Shown here: positions 61,606 through 64,000 of the stretch, piece by piece | Position numbering within the stretch: the stretch's first letter is position 1 | Layout of the letters: every line of letters starts with the position of its first letter | Notes under the pieces: generated by a model | Database searches by the model: none | What the model was told of the DNA's origin: nothing | The model's input: the letters and a program-made list of their open reading frames with translations, nothing else | Position numbers and translations under genes: made by a program | From: CAZRUM01 sp964603435 | GTDB taxonomy: Bacteria > Patescibacteriota > Patescibacteriia > Magasanikbacterales > UBA922 | Assembly (NCBI GenBank): GCA_964603435.1 | Contig: CAZRUM010000001.1 | Span: 22,351-86,350 of the forward strand | Direction: 5' to 3' | Length of the DNA stretch: 64,000 nucleotides

Positions 61606-61621
61606 TTGTATATTAATAAAA

Positions 61622-61639
61622 ACGCGTATTTTTACGCGT
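61622..61639 (-). promoter_or_regulatory. 5'-terminal hairpin of tuf transcript
   Basis: ACGCGT pairs with ACGCGT around a 6-base loop and is followed by T5. It starts at the predicted first base of the transcript, so it may protect the 5' end or act as an early terminator. Confidence 0.6.
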
Positions 61640-61643
61640 CATA

Positions 61644-61672
61644 ATTATATACAAAAACGTAAATTAAGTCAA
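61644..61672 (-). promoter_or_regulatory. tuf promoter
   Basis: On the minus strand TTGACT, a 17-base spacer and TATAAT, nearly full consensus. The leader to the tuf ATG is about 120 bases. Confidence 0.8.
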
Positions 61673-61696
61673 GGGGATAGTGTGGGGACATATCCC

Positions 61697-61733
61697 CCAA
61701 TCCTGAGTGAGCGTAGCGAAATGAAGGATCCCG
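61697..61733. repeat. HSERSEES-family repeat copy upstream of tuf
   Basis: CAATCCTGAGTGAGCGTAGC then GAAATGAAGGATCCC; it lies 25 bp upstream of the tuf -35. Confidence 0.6.
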
Positions 61734-61769
61734 TTGCTAAGCATATATAATATTGATTTAAAAAGCCCT

Positions 61770-61840
61770 CAAATTTCTAATTTCTAATTCACCTAATTTC
61801 TAATAAATTTTTAAATCCAAATCAATTTCTAATTACCTAA
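61770..61840. repeat. AT-rich TTTCTAATT direct repeats
   Basis: Several copies of AATTTCTAATT and a CACCTAATTTCTAATAAA unit, as in the adk upstream spacer. No gene. Confidence 0.45.
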
Positions 61841-61872
61841 TGCATAAATATACACAAAAACTTAGCAACTAC

Positions 61873-61903
61873 TTGACAAACATCTCTCTCTCTCTGGTTA
61901 AAT
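61873..61903 (+). promoter_or_regulatory. probable promoter of GC cassette 3
   Basis: A full consensus -35 TTGACA at 61873-61878; the best -10 is TTAAAT with a 19-base spacer, weaker than the -35. A CT repeat fills the spacer. Confidence 0.5.
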
Positions 61904-61945
61904 AAACTCATACGAAATAACACCCGCAAGGGAGGGAGACAAACT

Positions 61946-62503
61946 GTGAAACTTATCGTTGTGTTCTACATCAGTGAGACAGGAGAGCGCGTCTACATCG
62001 TCCACAACGAGCAACAGTTGGACGACTTCAAGAACGGCACTCTCGGGAGACACATCCTTGAAACCACTGAGGTGGACCTCGGATCAATGGGTCTCGAGAC
62101 CGGCGACATCACGGACACAGGATTCGGCAAAATGCTGTTGGCCGTCTGCCATGCCGGCAAACGAGTCGGTGCCAAAGCTCCGATCCGTGCCTGGTTCGAC
62201 ACCTTGCCGCGTGGCTCGGTCGTCATGATCGAATCCACCAGCCACATCCGCCAGGAACTGATGCTCCCTTGGATCGAAATGCCGGATAAGCTCGAGGGTG
62301 CAGGTTTCACCCAAGATGCCTACTCCGGAAAAGACCCCGCGTACAAAGATGGCCCGCCGGGTCAGAGCTTCAAGCCGTGTGATCCGGACAACATCCCTGA
62401 CCTCTACGACGTCATCCCTCGGGAGATGCTCGAACAACTGCAACGCTTCAACTGCCTGATCATCCAAATCGGCATGCACGAGGACCATCGCCACGGCAAC
62501 TAG
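61946..62503 (+). CDS. GC-rich hypothetical protein, 185 aa (GC cassette 3)
   Basis: Not recognised. GTG start at 61946 with GGGAGGGAG eight bases upstream, an unusually strong Shine-Dalgarno here. The protein reads as a soluble alpha/beta protein: early strands KLIVVFYIS and RVYIVHN, a middle PRGSVVMIES, and an acidic/Pro-rich third quarter; it ends in a His/Asp-rich tail. GC content is far above all neighbours, with strong third-position C/G preference, so transfer is inferred. A hairpin and terminator follow. Reverse-frame ORFs across it are shadows. Confidence 0.65.
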   Translation: MKLIVVFYISETGERVYIVHNEQQLDDFKNGTLGRHILETTEVDLGSMGLETGDITDTGFGKMLLAVCHAGKRVGAKAPIRAWFDTLPRGSVVMIESTSHIRQELMLPWIEMPDKLEGAGFTQDAYSGKDPAYKDGPPGQSFKPCDPDNIPDLYDVIPREMLEQLQRFNCLIIQIGMHEDHRHGN

Positions 62504-62569
62504 GCCACACCCACCCGACCCGCTCTTTCCTACCCAATAGAGTCCACAAGGAGGGACTCATTCAAAAGA

Positions 62570-62596
62570 CCAGGATTTATTCCTGGCTTTTTGTTT
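62570..62596 (+). terminator. terminator of GC cassette 3
   Basis: CCAGGA/TCCTGG stem followed by CTTTTTGTTTT. A further GAGTCC/GGACTC hairpin lies just upstream (62540-62560). Confidence 0.8.
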
Positions 62597-62610
62597 TATT
62601 TTTCTACACA

Positions 62611-62718
62611 GCAACTCATCCCCCTTTCCCCCTTCTCTTAGCAAGAGAAGGGGGCATACAATATAAAATGTTTTATCTTTTCCCCTCTCTTTCTAAGAGA
62701 GGGGTCAGGGGTGAGTTC
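62611..62718. repeat. MITE-like inverted-repeat element, copy 3 (divergent)
   Basis: GCAACTCATCCCC at the left and GGGGTGAGTTCC at the right, with internal CTTCTCTTAG/AAGAGAAGG and CTCTCTTTCTAAG/AGAGAGGGG-type hairpins. It is related to the 24935 element. Confidence 0.6.
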
Positions 62719-62727
62719 CAACGTACA

Positions 62728-62757
62728 AAAAAACCACAACTTATTCGTGGTTTTTTG
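62728..62757. terminator. hairpin/terminator between MITE copies
   Basis: AACCAC/GTGGTT stem with flanking A- and T-runs. Confidence 0.55.
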
Positions 62758-62782
62758 TTTATTTAAAATTATTTTGTTAGCA

Positions 62783-62883
62783 AGCAACCCCTCCACCCTT
62801 CGGGCACCTCCCCTTAGAATGGGGAGGGAGTATGGTAAGCAAATCCCCTTCCCTTTCTAAGGGAAGGGTTAGGGATGGGTTGC
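62783..62883. repeat. MITE-like inverted-repeat element, copy 2
   Basis: AGCAACCCCTCCACCCTTCG and GGGATGGGTTGC ends; the first 40 bases are nearly identical to copy 1 at 24935. No coding capacity. Confidence 0.7.
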
Positions 62884-62943
62884 GTTATATTAAAAAAAAC
62901 CACCTAATTAGAGTAGTTTATTCTTTATTCATTATCCCTTTGG

Positions 62944-63696
62944 TTATACTGGCTCCTCATAAAACACCGGTTCACTCTCGTCATCTTCTTCCAAAGGTTC
63001 TTCTTGCCAACCTTCTATACTATTTTCTGATTTAAAAGGAATTTCATTTAACCCTTCACTGGGCACAGGTAAATTTCCAGTGATACTTTCCTCTCCTACT
63101 GCCTCATAGTTAATATCAAAATCTGGAATATCATCAATCTTAATCTCATCTGTATTACCAAAATCTGGTTTTAAATCCCAGTCTTCTTCATCTCCATTCT
63201 CATCTTCATCTAAATCAAAAAGACAATCTTCACTTTCAAAATCTGACTTTTCATCATCAAACAAATCAGCAGAATGACCATAACGATTTTGCACTACATC
63301 CCCTGCAGTATGCCAGTCAGCTGGATGATAATCTACTCCAGAAAATGGATCGAAAGGGCCTTCTTCTTTCATCTCACTGTCTAAAATATTTTCTCTTTCC
63401 CACTGTTCATCTAGTTCTTTGTCGGCACGCCACTTGGCAATATCACGATTTATTTGATCAAGTAATTCACCCTCAGACATACCGCGAACATCTCGCCTAC
63501 CCCAATCACTGTGTTCATTACAGTCATTATAAAAATTCTGATAATAATCATGTTGTCCTAAATCTCTTTCATCCAAAATATCTTCATACTGATCTATAGA
63601 CATGACAACTACATCGTGGCCTTCTACAGGGTCATGTATTATAAGTCTATCCCCTGTTCTCTGGGCTAGATTGAATAGACGATCATATGAACACAT
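62944..63696 (-). CDS. acidic hypothetical protein, 250 aa
   Basis: No firm family. Residues 1-40 (FNLAQRTGDRLIIHDPVEGH then VVVMSIDQYEDIL) look like an antitoxin-type Phd/YefM-like beta hairpin. The rest (about 60-250) is very acidic, rich in D, E and P, and likely disordered. No membrane segment. Its N-terminal motif is of a kind seen in small CPR proteins; function unknown. Confidence 0.7.
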   Translation of the reverse strand: MCSYDRLFNLAQRTGDRLIIHDPVEGHDVVVMSIDQYEDILDERDLGQHDYYQNFYNDCNEHSDWGRRDVRGMSEGELLDQINRDIAKWRADKELDEQWERENILDSEMKEEGPFDPFSGVDYHPADWHTAGDVVQNRYGHSADLFDDEKSDFESEDCLFDLDEDENGDEEDWDLKPDFGNTDEIKIDDIPDFDINYEAVGEESITGNLPVPSEGLNEIPFKSENSIEGWQEEPLEEDDESEPVFYEEPV

Positions 63697-63872
63697 ATTT
63701 TTTCATTTAAAATTAGTAATCTAATTATATAAGGTTATTTAAAATGGGTCAAGGGCTTATTCACCTAACCACCTTACCACTTGACCACTCGACCACACTT
63801 CACTTTTTCAACAAACCACTCCCGCAAAACGAGAGTGGTAAGGTGATTAAGTGGTTGGGTGACAAAGTAATT
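63697..63872. other. intergenic region with imperfect inverted repeats
   Basis: ACCTAACCACCTTACCACTTG at the left and GAGTGGTAAGGTG ... GTGGTTGGGTG at the right form an imperfect inverted repeat; a CACTCccgcaaaacGAGAGTGG-like hairpin lies inside. It may be a repeat element or terminator pair. No gene seen. Confidence 0.5.
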
Positions 63873-64000
63873 TTACAAATCTTCTCCATCAACATAAACC
63901 TCACCATCATCCACTGTCACAATCCTATCCCATCTAAAGTTAAGGGAGTTAAAGATAGTTTCATTTGGTATCCATCTTTTTATGGTAGTATTGTTTTGTG
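63873..64000 (-). CDS. unknown protein, C-terminal end only
   Basis: The last 41 codons of a minus-strand gene that begins beyond the window. It ends RWIPNETIFNSLNFRWDR with an acidic tail VDDGEVYVDGEDL and a TAA. Too short to assign. Confidence 0.6.
   Translation of the reverse strand, partial: QNNTTIKRWIPNETIFNSLNFRWDRIVTVDDGEVYVDGEDL

Noticed and set aside
61959..62494. other-frame and reverse ORFs over GC cassette 3
   Set aside because: Expected shadows in a GC-rich gene; the 61946 frame has the Shine-Dalgarno and start.
62600..62890. CRISPR array
   Set aside because: Repeats are palindromic, of unequal length and without regular unique spacers; no cas genes are present.

Overview
The window is AT-rich bacterial chromosome with dense, mostly minus-strand housekeeping genes. 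It is most likely a member of the Candidate Phyla Radiation (Patescibacteria). Supporting signs are: rpmD (L30) is missing between rpsE and rplO in an otherwise standard S10/spc operon; several enzymes are short (RelA/SpoT without its C-terminal regulatory half, AspRS without room for the GAD insertion, RecO without a zinc finger); VirB2/TrbC-like secretion modules are present; and start codons sit in A/T-rich contexts with few Shine-Dalgarno sites. scpA ends in TGA, so the standard bacterial code fits. Two assembly gaps interrupt genes: 10 N at 4685-4694 inside a propeller-like protein, and 100 N at 49071-49170 at the end of secY.

Layout. 1-10950 (+): an envelope/secretion cluster with a ClpC-type ATPase, two unknown proteins, a membrane-anchored propeller-like protein, a DsbA-like thioredoxin and two large paralogous multidomain proteins. 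Both paralogs contain the same two-helix VirB2/TrbC-like module, joined to SGNH, metallophosphoesterase, lytic-transglycosylase-like and NlpC/P60-like domains. 11126-17287: a small GC-rich gene, recG, tRNA-Arg(GCG), a membrane protein, an LCP ligase and der. 17441-23577 (+): pth, dprA, a queuosine-precursor-type transporter, folC and topA. 23600-25260: a GC-rich island, a candidate small RNA and a MITE-like repeat. 25269-30055: relA/spoT, parB, a broken GIY-YIG gene between inverted repeats, parA, tRNA-Leu(CAA) and a metallophosphoesterase. 30062-42200 (-): NUDIX, a small membrane exporter, a DD-carboxypeptidase, scpB/scpA, two envelope glycosyltransferases, aspS, an RNA methyltransferase and asnS. 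42253-48973 (-): tRNA-Asn, argH/argG, recO, a MazG-like gene, ruvX, map, adk and a small hypothetical. 49171-61518 (-): secY and the ribosomal protein operon with rpsJ and tuf. 61946-64000: another GC-rich gene, MITE-like repeats and two hypothetical proteins.

Functional picture. The core supports translation, chromosome segregation (ParAB, ScpAB), DNA repair (RecG, RecO, RuvX), natural transformation (DprA) and a peptidoglycan-type wall (DacA, LCP, lytic domains). Metabolism is sparse: only the last two arginine steps (ArgG, ArgH) are present.

The most unusual content is fourfold. First, three GC-rich, single-gene cassettes carry near-consensus promoters and strong Shine-Dalgarno sites, unlike their neighbours. 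Second, there is a candidate ~97-nt RNA with its own promoter and terminator. Third, a dispersed repeat family flanks a GIY-YIG gene. Fourth, two paralogous VirB2-like proteins carry cell-wall-active domains. All functions are assigned by reading motifs; no database search was run.
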